In this document: positions 12,660 through 23,926 of the stretch, one piece after another
Layout: every line of letters starts with the position of its first letter
Position numbering within the stretch: position 1 is the first letter of the stretch
NCBI GenBank assembly: GCA_008973525.1
Contig: WACJ01000095.1
Span: 248,001 to 312,000, forward strand
Source of the DNA: Stenopsyche tienmushanensis
Lineage: Eukaryota; Arthropoda; Insecta; Trichoptera; Stenopsychidae
Length of the DNA: 64,000 bases
Direction: 5' to 3'
Position numbers and translations under genes: made by a program
Notes under the pieces: model-generated
Databases searched by the model: none
What the model saw: the letters and a program-made list of their open reading frames with translations, nothing else
What the model was told of the DNA's origin: nothing

Positions 12660-13100
12660 TCAACAAAGTAGAAACGCTCCCTAAGAAAAAAAAATCATCA
12701 GTTATTTCTGATGAAATTATGCAAAAAAAAATAATGAACAAATGCGAAATGACCGCCGTGTGATACTTGACGACCTTCACGAAAAATATCCTGATATTTC
12801 TCGAAATTTCCCTGGTGATATAGTGTCGGAAAAAACTTGGTTACAAGAAGCTGCGTGCGAAATAGGTGTCCAGAATTTTTATACTGGAGGACCATCAAAA
12901 TCACGTAACCGTCGCGCATGAAGTTTTGATCGTTTTGCACAGGAGGGAGAAGTTTTTCTGGACTCTATCGTGAAGGAGGATGAGACGTGTGTATGTCACT
13001 ACAACCCAGAATCCAAAAGACAATCCAAAAAGACCAGGAGGCAGAGGTTTATGACTGGCTTTCTGGGCGACTCTCGCATAAGAAGGTTACATCTCGTGTT
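12660..13100 (+). pseudogene. mariner-family transposase remnant (SETMAR-like type)
   Basis: Broken frames give NDRRVILDDLHEKYPDIS, TGGPSKSRNRRA and FDRFAQEGEVFLDSIVKEDETCVCHYNPESKRQSKK. The last matches the block around the first catalytic aspartate of mariner/SETMAR-type transposases (usually GDETWVYHY). Stops follow and the rest of the catalytic core is missing. Confidence 0.65.
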
Positions 13101-14099
13101 TTGCCTAACCAACACCCATATTCTTCAATTCATTTAAGCTCAGGATAGGCTGGATTTATAATTGTTAAAAAGTATCCAGATTGCCACTTTGTTAAACCTT
13201 ATAAATATTATCCGCACACAAATAAAACATGTTAATCTTTAATTTTGCTAAAACTTTTCGAGTAAAGATGGCAGCTTAAAATTTGTAGACACGTTTTTCT
13301 ATAGAAATTCTTGCGTATTTTGTGCATAAAAATGTCAGTCTGCATGAAATAGACTGTTTTTTTATAGTATCCCTTTTTTATTACCCAGTATTCTGATTTT
13401 TTGCCGTCAATTGACTTTCGCGCGTAAATTCATCTTCTTTCCTCAAGGTTTTGTTGCAGATGTTGGTGTTTACAATCTGTCTAAAATTAACCAGCAAAAA
13501 AGTGGGATAATTTACAGTTGGTGTCTCGAAACATATAATATGAAGGCATTTGTTGTTGTAAATGCATCGTTTGATATCGAAAATGGATGTTCACTGTTGG
13601 GAAAACATAAGTTTTAAAAATGAAAGACCTTATTCTTACTTAGCACAACCATAATTCATGTGCGGAATTTGTTTTGCGAGGCGTTTAACGGGTGCACCAT
13701 GTTGGCGCATATTAGTCTGGTGATAAAGTAAACAAAGCATAGCAACCGTCAATGTCTTATTTACTGACCAAGCCTTCGGTCTTATGGCAACAATGCCAGG
13801 AGGTGGTAACGTATAATGGTCTGACCAAGTGAAGCATAGCCGCAAGTCGGGGAGGGTTGCAGGGCGGGACAGGACCATGGGGCGCAGATTGGGAGAACGA
13901 TGCGGCGGAGAGAGAGAGACAGTCCCTTTTCGAGGTAAGGGAGAGTGTACGCATGGTTTTGGATCCTAACCTCTCAGTCCCAAAGCAATACTACAATAAT
14001 ATATCCAGAGTTTGGTTACCAATTTTATCGAAAATAAAGCACCAATAACCAGCTAAAAGATCTGAAAGTGCAAACAATTGCCAATTAAGCGACGGCAAT
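13101..14099. other. No recognised gene; GC-richer patch with composite-repeat scrap
   Basis: Positions 13636-13980 are clearly richer in G+C than their surroundings. They include GGGTGCACCATGTTGGCGCA, a block also found at 47280-47300, so a scrap of the composite repeat is present. A purine-rich GAGAGAGAGAGACAG tract lies at about 13910. Overlapping open frames here have no family resemblance. Confidence 0.4.
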
Positions 14100-14250
14100 T
14101 GATAGCCTAACATCGCGCATTGGCAGCATTGAACGAAGGATGCTCACAAGGTGCATCACCAAAGCATCGGCAGCTATTCCGCGTCCACGAGTCCGACAGG
14201 AGACTCGAAATATCGGAAAAAGGTATATTTGAATTTTTAATGTATTTTCC
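14100..14250 (+). repeat. Left arm of a 1.8-kb inverted repeat
   Basis: The block containing ATTCCGCGTCCACGAG, ACAGGAGACTCGAAATATCG and ATTTGAATTTTTAAT pairs with the reverse complement of 15785-15905. The two arms are about 85 percent identical by eye over roughly 120 bp. The 1.5 kb between them is AT-rich and has no open frame of note. The arms could be the ends of one element or two opposed copies. Confidence 0.55.
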
Positions 14251-15784
14251 AAATAATCACTAAGCGCGATCGTATACCCTTTTTTATCGTAACTAAAAAT
14301 TTACAAATGCATTCCAATAAACAGAATTAAAATCCAAATACTTTCTTTCTTTAAATATGATATTGCAACACTTTCCGGGTATTCGCTAGTCAAATATAAA
14401 AATAAATGTAACCACTAAAACAACAAAGCAACCACAAAGCAAATTCCAAGCTGATTATCAGTTTTAATTTTTTTTCAATTTTCAACATAAATAAAAGACG
14501 TCAAAAGATATTGATATTCCAATCTCAAAGTATAAAAGCTCAAAAGGTTAAGCATTAGAGATAAAAAAAACTTATTTTTATATCACAATATATTAAGACA
14601 AGCATATGTTAAATATGAAATTTAGCTATAAAATCAACAGAAAAGAGCATTTAAAATGTTATGTGGCAGGTTGTGTGACAAGGTGAACGGATGATGATTG
14701 CCATAAAACAATATCCAATAGCTTGCTTTTGTCGTACTATAAAAGCCACCCTAAAAGTATTAATAATGTTTAAATTGGATCAATTTCTATCAACCTTTTT
14801 TATCAAACGTGCAAACAATTTTAATAAGCGGTTATTATCGTTTTTTTTTTAAATCGAAAATATAAATTCATGATTAGAAACCGCATAACGGAAATATTAA
14901 TTAAGATAACATGCCTCATGGTAAACACTATGGCATCAAAAATATGTTTAATAATGTAAATGAATCGATTATTGATTTTAAAATGAAAAACAGTGCAGAT
15001 TTAAAATTGGCGCCAAAACAAAAACAAAATCCCTCCTCAATTTATACTGACTTTATTTAACGGCCAGCTCCGAATTTTCAAACTTTTGTCTTCATTTATA
15101 AAAATAACAAGGCACTCGACACTAGAAATCACAGTTTTTTTTAAATTAAAAACTCGTTTGTTACGTATTATAATATCTTAAAACTTGAAAAACACAATAT
15201 GCGATACCGGTTTTTATTTATTTTTAAAATTGATCGTTTATGTCAGAACTCGCTAATGAACGCCGTAAAAACTATCATCGAACAATAAAAATCGAATACG
15301 AAATAATTATAATTTTTATCATTATATTTTTTTTAATTTTATTTAAACTTATTATTTAGTTATTTATATTCAGCGTGTTTTACAAACAACTCGAGTTCTG
15401 TTCTGGTCGTTACTGAGCACAGATTAGTCGTTTCGTTCTATATAGATAGCGAGTATCCGGCAAGTGTTGCTAGTGTTTCTTCTCGAGAATTATTTTTCGA
15501 GATTTTTTCGAAAAACATGCAAAACCGAGAATTTTCATTTCTTGAAAATTTTTTCTGATTTCTCGAGAAATTTTATAAATCATTTTTTATTGTAAAAAAT
15601 AAAATTTGTACGAATATTTTTGATACAATTGCAACCGCTTCCAGAGCTTCCTAGAATTCTCGAGAAATTTGAGAAATGAAATCGAGAATTGTCGCTTCTT
15701 TAAATGCCACACATAAAGTAAGAAAGTGTTTGTGTTTTAATTCTGTTTATTAAAGTGGGTATATGATGGCGGTTAGAAATGATT
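14251..15784. other. AT-rich interval inside the inverted repeat
   Basis: No gene is seen. Positions 15478-15700 carry a cluster of TCTCGAGAA palindromes (about 15481, 15571 and 15658) in a small region of inverted symmetry, which looks like a decayed MITE rather than a regulatory cluster. Confidence 0.4.
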
Positions 15785-15910
15785 TGAGAGGTAGATTAAA
15801 AATTCAAATGTACCTCTTTTCGATATTTCGAGTCTCCTGTCGAACTCATGGACGCGGAATAACTGCCGGCGCCTTGATGCAGCTCTTTGTGAGCATACTC
15901 CGTCCAGTGT
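15785..15910 (-). repeat. Right arm of the 1.8-kb inverted repeat
   Basis: This is the reverse complement of 14100-14250 (CGATATTTCGAGTCTCCTGT and CTCATGGACGCGGAATAACTG blocks). Sequence beyond it to about 16100 is somewhat GC-richer and may belong to the same unidentified element. Confidence 0.55.
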
Positions 15911-16334
15911 TGATGAGCCATGCATTGCAGTCTCTTTCTCGGAGATTGTTTGGATTTTTTTACTTCGTGCTTTTATTTTTGATGAAACTGGTAGCCAAGT
16001 TCTAGGTACGCTGGTGCCGTCGTCCTTTCTGCTGATTGCAGGGTTTCTTCATTTCTCGACTTCTATCACTTCTCTTGTAATCCTGATGCTGAAGTTTTCG
16101 ACGGTTGCTATGCTTTTTGTATCAGCAAAATTGATGTAATAATCATTTTTCATAACGTTCTGGTGTACTATCACCGATCTCGTAAACGTTTGTTGTCAAG
16201 TGAATACGTCAAGGTTGGTGTCATTTTGAAGCTTTGTTGTTTGTCTTACTTTTTCAAATATTTTTATATTTTTTTAGCCAAGTACCTTTAAAGCAAGTAC
16301 CTGTTTCTACCCCTCGATCGTCATTATCCTTGAA

Positions 16335-16610
16335 AAAGGTTCTCCTTTGTATTTGGTGGGATTTTTTAGCGTAATTCACTACGAATTATTAAAACCTGGC
16401 CAAACTGTCATAGCAGAGCTATACTGTGCATAATTACAATAGATAGATTAAAAGTAGAAATGCTCAAAAAGCGATCAATGGGCAAGGATTATGCAGAACA
16501 AAATAAGGGAGCTGGATTTGGAAGTGCTACAACATCCACCATATTCTCCTGATATTGTACCATCAGACTATCATCTTTTCAGGTCATTAGAACATACCGT
16601 GGTATTTACC
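16335..16610 (+). pseudogene. mariner transposase C-terminal remnant
   Basis: Frames give HYELLKPGQTVIAELYC and LEVLQHPPYSPDIVPSDYHLFRSLEH, the block with the third catalytic aspartate of mariner transposases. The middle block around the second aspartate is destroyed. It is a short dead fragment. Confidence 0.7.
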
Positions 16611-16879
16611 GTCTGGTAATAAATGAAAAGGGCGTGAACAGCCCACATACAGCTGTCCATGTGGGAAGCATGCACGCATACGCTGTGTATCCCTGTACTT
16701 TGTTGATGTTCACACCGGAAACTGCACACGATTCAATTCGAATGGCATATCAGTCGGAATCATTGGGACACAACATCTTCTCCTTAAAAATTTTCATTTC
16801 AAAGTGCACCAGGCATGCGTTACAATACTATACGTGCTTAATAATAATTTGAAAAGAAACGCTGTAGTATAGTTACGTG

Positions 16880-17150
16880 GTTTATTACTTCAGGCCAAGT
16901 GTAGCACAGGGAGTAAGGATAGAATCCTCTCCCCGTTCCCGTGACTCCCGCTTCAATTTATCAGATCAATATGCGCCAAACATCTCGTAAAACAAATTAC
17001 GTACACAAACAATGCTCGTATGAATTCAAAAACTTCACGAAGCTGCGCCCATCAACGCTCAAAAATTTCATCGCAATCATATGAATGGCATAGGAACGCA
17101 TACCGGACAAACGGACCACAAACATTCATTTTTATACATATAGATTCAAA
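16880..17150 (+). repeat. Degenerate copy of the composite 120-bp-unit repeat
   Basis: The order TGGTTTATTACTTCAGG, CTCCCCGTTCCCGTGACTCC, GATCAATATGCGCC and TTTCATCGCAATC-TATGAATGGCAT-GAACGCAT follows the composite element seen in full at 51345-51782. Only one clear 120-bp unit remains. Confidence 0.45.
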
Positions 17151-18169
17151 AAATCCAAAAGCCTTCAACGAAATCGATAAGACTACTTTGCCGCTACATT
17201 ATCGTTGGAACAAAAATGATTGGATTACACAATGTCTTTTCCAAGACTAATTTGATAAATGTTTTATTCCATAAGTTAAAAAAACGTGAAGAAAATGAGA
17301 TAGAGTTTTGAATATTTCTGATTCATGGTAATGTTCCAGGTCATCCTCCACACTTAGTGGAATCCCATTCAAGCATAAAAGTAGTTTATTTACCTCCCAC
17401 GACACTACAAATATTCTTATTTAAGAATTATTTTTGTCCAAGTTAAACTTTTTCAATTCAAATTAAACTGTCAGATGTCAGATGAAATGAAATAAAGCAC
17501 TTGAAACGCACACAACTGGAAATGAAAAAGGTTTAGCTTGAATGGAAAAAGGTTTGACTTGAAATGAAAAAGGTTTAACTTGGCGTAAAAATACTGTATC
17601 ATTGTGCAATTTGCTCAAAAATTTAATCTGGAAGTTGATAGTAAAGACGTAATTCAGAAAGGAACTATAAATTTCAAACATAAATGTATGAAATTCGACT
17701 TAGGTCCAAGATGGCGGAACGGAACCCCTTCGTAAATCGAAAATTGACTGTATGGTCTATACTCTGACGCTAAATTTTTCAATTTCAATTTAATTGTAAA
17801 TGGTTGGAGTGTTTGATAAAATGGGTTTGATTACTGACTAAATTGTGTTTTTTAAATTCTATACTTCACACTTCACAGCTGAATTTTCGACCGTCTCGAA
17901 TTAAGTATTTAAATATATAACATAAATCAAAATTCGATATCGGTGATTAAAAATATTTTTACAACGAATTTTGAGGGAATCTATATATACTTTATGTCAT
18001 ATACGGTGTATGACATGAATTAATATTTAAAGTTGATAGATATTTTTTAATCGTCATACAAAATCGCAATAACGGATACATTAAATCATATATGATTATA
18101 AAATACATTTTCAACTATTGCTATTAATAAAATTAAAAAATGTATATTTTCGATGGCCGTACCAACACT
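17151..18169. other. AT-rich stretch with one short tandem repeat
   Basis: At 17518-17585 a unit of roughly 21-26 bp built around GAAAAAGGTTTRRCTTG occurs three times. Otherwise no gene or transposon is recognised. Confidence 0.4.
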
Positions 18170-18898
18170 ACGTTCCGAGATGATCTCATAGCAATCAATA
18201 GGTCACTCCCACCAAGGTCTTGTGCGTCATACGCTTTGTTTACAGCAACAGTTGCCATTCTGTGTCAAAAGAAGAAGCGCGCGTTTGCTTGGAGCACGAG
18301 GCGACGGCGCCACGGTTAATTACGTCAGGATTCTTTAAGGGATGGGGTTGTTCTGCTCGAAGAAGATCGTGGAAGGAGACGATGAAGCAAATAATGTATG
18401 TTGGCTTAACACATTAATTCGTATAAAATGCGGAGCGCAACAATCGTGGATGGCAATGGTGTTTGATTATATATGTCGGGCGAAGCGTGGCGAAAATGGC
18501 AATGCATGCGGAGGCTTCTACGGACCAAGTCTCCGAAGAGATGTTGGCCTGGCAACGACTAGGAACGAACGAACATCTCCGTGATTTTGCAGGAGAGTAT
18601 TTCATTTTTACCTGTCAATTGAAGCCAAGCACCCGTTCTTATCTCTGCAACCGACGCCAGCGTCCTTATCTACACGGCATCGGTTCAGCCCTTATAGCGG
18701 TACTTTGAACGCGCATCCTCTGGAAGCCACGTGTTTCTTGACCGTATGGATTGGCAACGGCGGAATCCCATGGATTTCGCCGCATGTACACTATATTTCT
18801 ATTAATTTAATAACGCCTCCACGCTACAAAACTATTTTTGCAATGGCTGAATATGTAGATATATCTGTTTTTTTGAAAGAAAGCAATGAATTGTTTAA
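18170..18898. other. GC-richer unassigned block
   Basis: Positions 18170-18790 are clearly richer in G+C than the window average. Overlapping frames of 60-80 residues cover it on both strands, but none resembles a known family and none dominates. It could be a decayed transposon, an unrecognised exon group or a CpG-rich regulatory segment. The Mutator/Kolobok-like element starts immediately downstream. Confidence 0.3.
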
Positions 18899-20448
18899 GG
18901 GGGGAGATACCTTTAGAACGGGTTAAATCAGTCAATTTTAATGAATTATTTTCAAGGTGATAAAATAATGTGATCATTTATATATTTTGACATCTTATTG
19001 ATACATTATTATTTTTTTTACAAAATGGCCGCTCTGTAGAATATTTCTTCAAGCGTCTGCTGGGAGACATCGAAAACTGCTGCACCTGTCAAAAATTTTC
19101 TATTTATCTGAAATAAAAAAGTTTTTTTTTCGATTACTGATATATTAAAGGGAAGGATATACCTATAAAATAACAAAAAAGTTTAAAAATAAAATTCATA
19201 TTGGCTGTTTAATAAAAAGTCCAGATTTTTGGCTATTTTTCCCCAAAAAAAATATTTATTAATCCGGTATCTTTAAACTTATAGATATATCCTTCCGATA
19301 ACACTATAAAGAGAAACATCTGAAAATTTCAGCCTAATCGGTCAATTACTTTTTGAGTTACAGCACGAGCAGTTTTTAAAAACACAGTTTCAAGATAATC
19401 GCATTCAAAGTTTCGATACAGTATAATTATAATTTAAAGTGACTTACCGATCAATCGGCGATTCTGGATCCATACAATAAATCTTCGACCTTCTAAAAAA
19501 GCTTATTATCTACGAGCTGCTGCTGTTTTCGACCTGTACGAGCTGTTTTTTGTTTCGGAAAGACTCATCCGATTCTGTTTCACTATTCGTGCCTCATCGG
19601 TATTTTCGGCGAAAACTTTACAATAGGTGCCAACAATTATACCCAGCTCATTCATACGCTTGAGAATTGAGGTGTAGCCTTCATTAAATATACTTTCAAC
19701 AATTTTTAGCCCAGAATTGAGGTGCTTTGAACATATTCGCCAAATTGTCGCATTGAAACTTTTGTTGGCATTCTGGGTATGGCCACCCAAGCATCTTTCC
19801 AGTAAATCATCTCTGGACAAACCTTCGTAAATTGGTAGAAGATGTAGTTTTATATCGTCGCCAAGTAATGGAGTAAGATCTTCAAGCTGGGGATCTTTAC
19901 CTAAAGCGATGGCTTTCTGCCATTTGCACCAACTCTTGGCTCCAGTTGGACAATTGTTGTGTTGTGGATTTTTTTTGTTGAAAAAATATGGCAATAAGTA
20001 GTCATAATTTCTCGTTTCATATCTTCCACACTAACGTTTCTTCGAATACTTAAACCATAATATGTTGTAAGTTTTTTTACAACGTTTTCTATCAACTTCC
20101 CTTTTCTTGAATTTTTTTTATCTGTCGCAGTCTGGAGCTCATTCTCTTCTCAACATGGCCAACACACTCATTTTTCACAATAGTCAAATCATCACCGTAA
20201 GGTTTAGAATCTAAAATTGCCTTGAAAGTTAAAAAATATACAAACGTACTGTGAAAGAAGCATTGCTCCGACCCAAGCTCTCCGACTACCTGAGTTGATG
20301 ACAGTATGCGGACTGAAGTTTTTGACAATAACTCGATTTATATTCAATATTTCGATTTTTCCTTTTAACAGTATATTTACAACATATTATACATTCGAAT
20401 TATGTAAAAAAAAAACATTTTTTGAAAATTCTAAAGGTATCTCCCCCC
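18899..20448 (-). mobile_element. Mutator/Kolobok-like DNA transposon, TTAA-flanked
   Basis: A perfect 20-bp terminal inverted repeat, GGGGGGAGATACCTTTAGAA, opens at 18899 and closes at 20448. Each end is flanked by TTAA (18895-18898 and 20449-20452). TTAA duplication fits the Kolobok or piggyBac type more than classic Mutator (8-11 bp). The body (1550 bp) carries a broken transposase on the minus strand, so it is an internally deleted, nonautonomous copy. Confidence 0.75.
19506..20328 (-). pseudogene. Mutator-like transposase, C-terminal half, frameshifted
   Basis: Three overlapping minus-strand frames (20328-20092, 20095-19901, 19994-19506) join into one family pattern. Its landmarks are VGHVEKRMSSRLRQIKK, KKLTTYYGLSIRRNV, KKIHNTT-GAKSWCKWQKA, LLPIYEGLSRDDLLERCLGG, HTQNANKSFNATIW and LKIVESIFNEGY. 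This is the arthropod 'Mutator-like transposase' family. Frameshifts lie near 20093 and 19950, and the N-terminal part is missing. The basic tail SKTAAARR looks like the natural C-terminus. Confidence 0.75.
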
Positions 20449-21298
20449 TTAATTTGAAAGTTCTTTGAAACACAATATTAAAAATATATATGTAATTTTA
20501 TTAAAATTAATTGTCTTTCAGCATTAATGTGCTCATAGTTTGAATTCGTTTGCGTGCACTTTGAAATGCATTGTCTTCAATCAACCTCCCTCGATTCCTT
20601 ATGTGCACCGATTTTTGAAAAAATATTAAATCTTGTTTCAAAGTACAAATATTGTGCAACACGCAAGTAGATAACAAAAATTCTGGTATTTTTTTAAATT
20701 TTTATCATCGGTAAACAGTCTAGAATTCGTCGCCAACGTTCTTTCCATAATCCAAACGCTTTCCTGTATTGACATTCTTGCTAATGACAGGCAAAAGTTG
20801 AAATTTTTGCCTCGCTGTTAGAAGTTTGCTCGCACTTTCTGTCGATATTGTGAACAAAGTATGACGTCACCAAGTTTATGGTGGGGGTGATGTCTGAGCA
20901 ACATCAGCCGATTCGGAAAGCAGCACAAGTCGATGCGAAACACAGTGCTCATGGTCGCATTTGCGCACGTTTAGATCTTATTAGTGTCACAATGGTGCGT
21001 CCGCTTTGCGGCCCCTTGGGGGCTACTCGAGATCAAATCCTGCATTCAATCTCGCATTCTTTCGTTTCGCGCTGCACCCGCATACCGTCGGAGAAGGTAA
21101 ATAAAATTCGCGAGCATTTGTTTTGTTTCCACTTCCCAGCGAATTGTTTTTACAAAAATGTTCCAAAAATTTTTTCTTTTTATTTCAAGTATATAATTAT
21201 AAAATAATATTTAAAAAAATATTTTAACGCTTTTATTAATTTTATTGATTATTTTAATATTTTTTTACTATCGTCGTATGTTTATCAAATAGTATCGA
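20449..21298. other. Unassigned sequence upstream of the candidate Star 5' exon
   Basis: Positions 20860-21100 are GC-richer and contain AGTATGACGTCACC at about 20858, which embeds a TGACGTCA (CRE-like) palindrome. No protein family is recognised in the 109-residue open frame here. It may be 5'-flanking DNA of the Star-like gene or another decayed element. Confidence 0.35.
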
Positions 21299-21498
21299 AC
21301 TACGTGCGTTTGTATGTTGTTTTGTTCAATTTTGCTACGTCGTAAAACGTGTAGAACAACGCCGTCGACACCGACGATTGAACAGCAACTCTTCGCGCTT
21401 TGAGTTGGAAACATCGTGACAGTGCTGAACTTGAACCGCTTATTTGACGCGTATTTGTGTTAGCTTCGGGGAAGTGTTTGTTTCTAGCCATACAAACA

Positions 21499-21507
21499 AT
21501 GTTTCAG
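21499..21507 (+). CDS. Candidate first coding micro-exon of the Star-like gene
   Basis: ATG TTT CAG is followed directly by a GTAAAG donor. It ends in phase 0, which fits the phase-0 acceptor at 25814. An in-frame TGA at 21445 marks the frame as closed upstream, and the preceding 200 bp (21300-21498) are GC-richer and have the look of a 5' UTR. Joining it would start the protein with MFQ and give 315 residues in total. This is inference from splice signals and phase only. Another first exon remains possible. Confidence 0.35.
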
Positions 21508-21852
21508 GTAAAGCATTATTTGTATTGAACAGCATTGGTGATGATACAAAGCAACTACACCACACCTGTTACGATTTGTGCATAACCTGTAGTATTTTTA
21601 ACCTTTTATGTCATATTCATGTCACCTTGCACATGTCGTTCAATAATGATGACTCGCATCGCTTACTTTACATTTTCAAATAAGATATCCTTGGCATTTT
21701 GTGCACATATCTAAAATGTCTGCTGTTGTTGCTATAGTTGACTAGGGACAATACAAGGGGGTTGGAACGAGGACAAATCTTAGCATAAAAGCATTTAGTG
21801 AGTCTGTAAACATATTCTTTGACATTGGGCAGTTTTATTGCTCTATTATATG

Positions 21853-21985
21853 TCATCATCATCATAGTGCAGCCACTGACAGTCCACTACAGAACTATGG
21901 GCCTCTTCAATATCCATTCATAGGAAAGGGGTTACATCCATTTCGTCTGTATCATACATTCACCTCCTCATTCGCTCGCTATTAT
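21853..21985 (-). mobile_element. RTE-like 3' end, copy 2, with microsatellite tail
   Basis: It starts with a CATCATCATCAT tract followed by the GTGCAGCCACTGACAGTCCAC block and the shared GGGCCTCTTCAATATCCATTCA core, and is truncated after about 130 bp. Read on the minus strand it ends in ATG repeats, the tail style of RTE-type elements. Confidence 0.6.
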
Positions 21986-22058
21986 ATGTATTTAAATATA
22001 AATGAATAAAATATATTTATTTGGTGGGATTTTTTAATGGAGATTGCTTTGTATATTG

Positions 22059-22889
22059 CAGTGTTTCCTAACCTTTTTAGTCTCGTTACCCCTATAACCT
22101 ATCAGGGAAACTGATTTTACCCCCCTTCAAAATTTTGTTAAAAAAAACAACATATATAATACATACAAATAGCCTTTTTTTATCATGAAATCGCACAAAA
22201 CTATGGGAAATTACATTTTACTTTACTTAGTTAGGTTTAGTCTCACCCAACTTACATTCTTAGAGCTATCAGCTATAATAGGATATTCAGCACCTACTTT
22301 TCATCAAAATGTACAGAAGTCATAGTTTTGAAATTCCACTTCTTTGAAAATGCTATTCTGGAGTGGTCTGAGAAATTCTACTTTGGCTGACACATCTTGG
22401 TCTTTAAGAATTTCATCAGCCAACTCCTTGTGAACATTCTTGAAATGTTCTTTAAGTTTACTTGATTTCATGCTCTCTGTACCAAGAACTAAATTACATA
22501 TAACACACTGAGGCTTTTCCATATTCCTGTCAACAATATTCGTGAAACCCCATTGTAGAAATGCTTCTTTATACAAGCGCTTTTTTCCAGAAGCAGAAGT
22601 CATTTCACTTAAAATACTGTCACAAATGCAAATCGTGCAAATTAGTGCTCGAGTAAATTGAAACTGTATCGTCTCCGTCTCTCGTCTCTTCATACCTCTC
22701 CTTGCGAGAAGGATTACTAGAAAGGCATCAGAACACAGTGAGAGATTTCTTGGAAGAGAGTGCAAGCCATATGACGCTCATGTCAATTTATTTTTATATC
22801 TACATACTAAAAATGAATATTGTCATTACCCCCGCCGAAAAGCCGTTTTACCCCTCGGGGGGTAATTCCCCCCAGGTTAGGAACCACTG
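22059..22889 (-). mobile_element. Internally deleted hAT element with perfect TSD
   Basis: The 5' end is CAGTGTTTCCTAACC and the 3' end is GGTTAGGAACCACTG, the CAGNGGTTCCTAACC-type terminus of hAT (Buster/Charlie-like) elements. A perfect 8-bp duplication, GTATATTG, flanks it (22051-22058 and 22890-22897). Subterminal runs of CCCC/GGGG support the ends. It is 831 bp long and codes only for a BED-finger fragment, so it is nonautonomous. Confidence 0.85.
22304..22615 (-). pseudogene. hAT transposase N-terminal BED-finger fragment (ZBED5/FAM200-like)
   Basis: The minus-strand frame reads SGKKRLYKEAFLQWGFT, then EKPQCVICNLVL (the Cys pair of a BED zinc finger), then SSKLKEHFKNVH (the His pair), then a KVEFL block. 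This is the N-terminal zinc finger of hAT transposases related to domesticated ZBED5 and FAM200 proteins. The frame stops soon after and the catalytic RNase-H core is absent. The open frame extends upstream to about 22765 but that part is element end, not protein. Confidence 0.8.
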
Positions 22890-23926
22890 GTATATTGCAA
22901 CTAGAATGTAGAATTAAATAAAAAGAGCCATTTTTACTTCTTAATTTTTATTGTGTCTTCAATCTTACTGTTAGCATGATAAAGAATGAGTAAATATGTG
23001 CTCTGAGGTTATACATTTTTTGTTGAGCTATTTTTGCTTTTGATTTATCTTTTCTACTTATTTCAAAAAGAAGATAAAATATTTGTCAGTCTGTACATTA
23101 AACAAGTTATCAAAGGTTGTGTTTTGGCATAATCCCAATTGTATGACAAAATTATTAAAGTTGAGGAAATGTTTTTACTTTAAAATGAAACTTCAGAGAA
23201 GGTTCTCTGCGAAAAAATCGAATATACAATATAAGAAGCTATCAGTAAATATTTTATATAATGTATTAATGCGCCATATAAATAAATAATCAATAAAGTT
23301 ACATAATATGTCGCAATGTTACAATTAGAGGCGCTCAAAACTGCGAGTGTTCCCTCCAAAACGACTACAGTACAGTGATGTACAAAGCAGCTCTGAATGT
23401 TACTCTGGCATTGATTAATGACGGAGGTCAGGATTCTTTATAACTCGGTGACAGGATTCGTGAACAGGAGCTCCACGGAAAGATTAAATCAAGAGACAAA
23501 ATGCTGGCACAATGCATGTATTATAAAAATAAGCGAAGCAGATGGTGTTTATGAGTGGTCACTAGAGAACGGTCGAGGTGCATGGCAAGTTCCGATAATA
23601 CCAGTCGAAGCTCAAGAGCGAAACGAAGAAAACCTTCGAGATGAAAGTCATGAGAAACTAGTCCACGAAGATGTGTTGATCCCACGAGATCCGGCAACGA
23701 ACTCCTGAAAACTGCTAGTGCTGGGGGCGGACGTCCCATTGTATCCGCACCCCCCAGATGCGTTGGCTTCCAAAAATGCACCAATTAGACATCTTGGCGA
23801 GGATTCCTTATCTTTTCGTGGTAATCCTCAGGGCTAGACCCGTCAAAACTCCAGGGTTTAAGTAGCACTTTTCTCCATTACGCCCCAGACCCTCAGAAAG
23901 AAATTCTTCCTATATATATATATATA

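Noticed and set aside
15478..15700. Cluster of TTCTCGAGAA palindromes as heat-shock elements
   Set aside because: Spacing and bases do not follow nGAAn arrays, and the cluster has inverted symmetry typical of a MITE.
18414..18926. A host gene in the GC-richer block
   Set aside because: Four frames of equal length on both strands compete, no motif is seen and no splice chain can be built.
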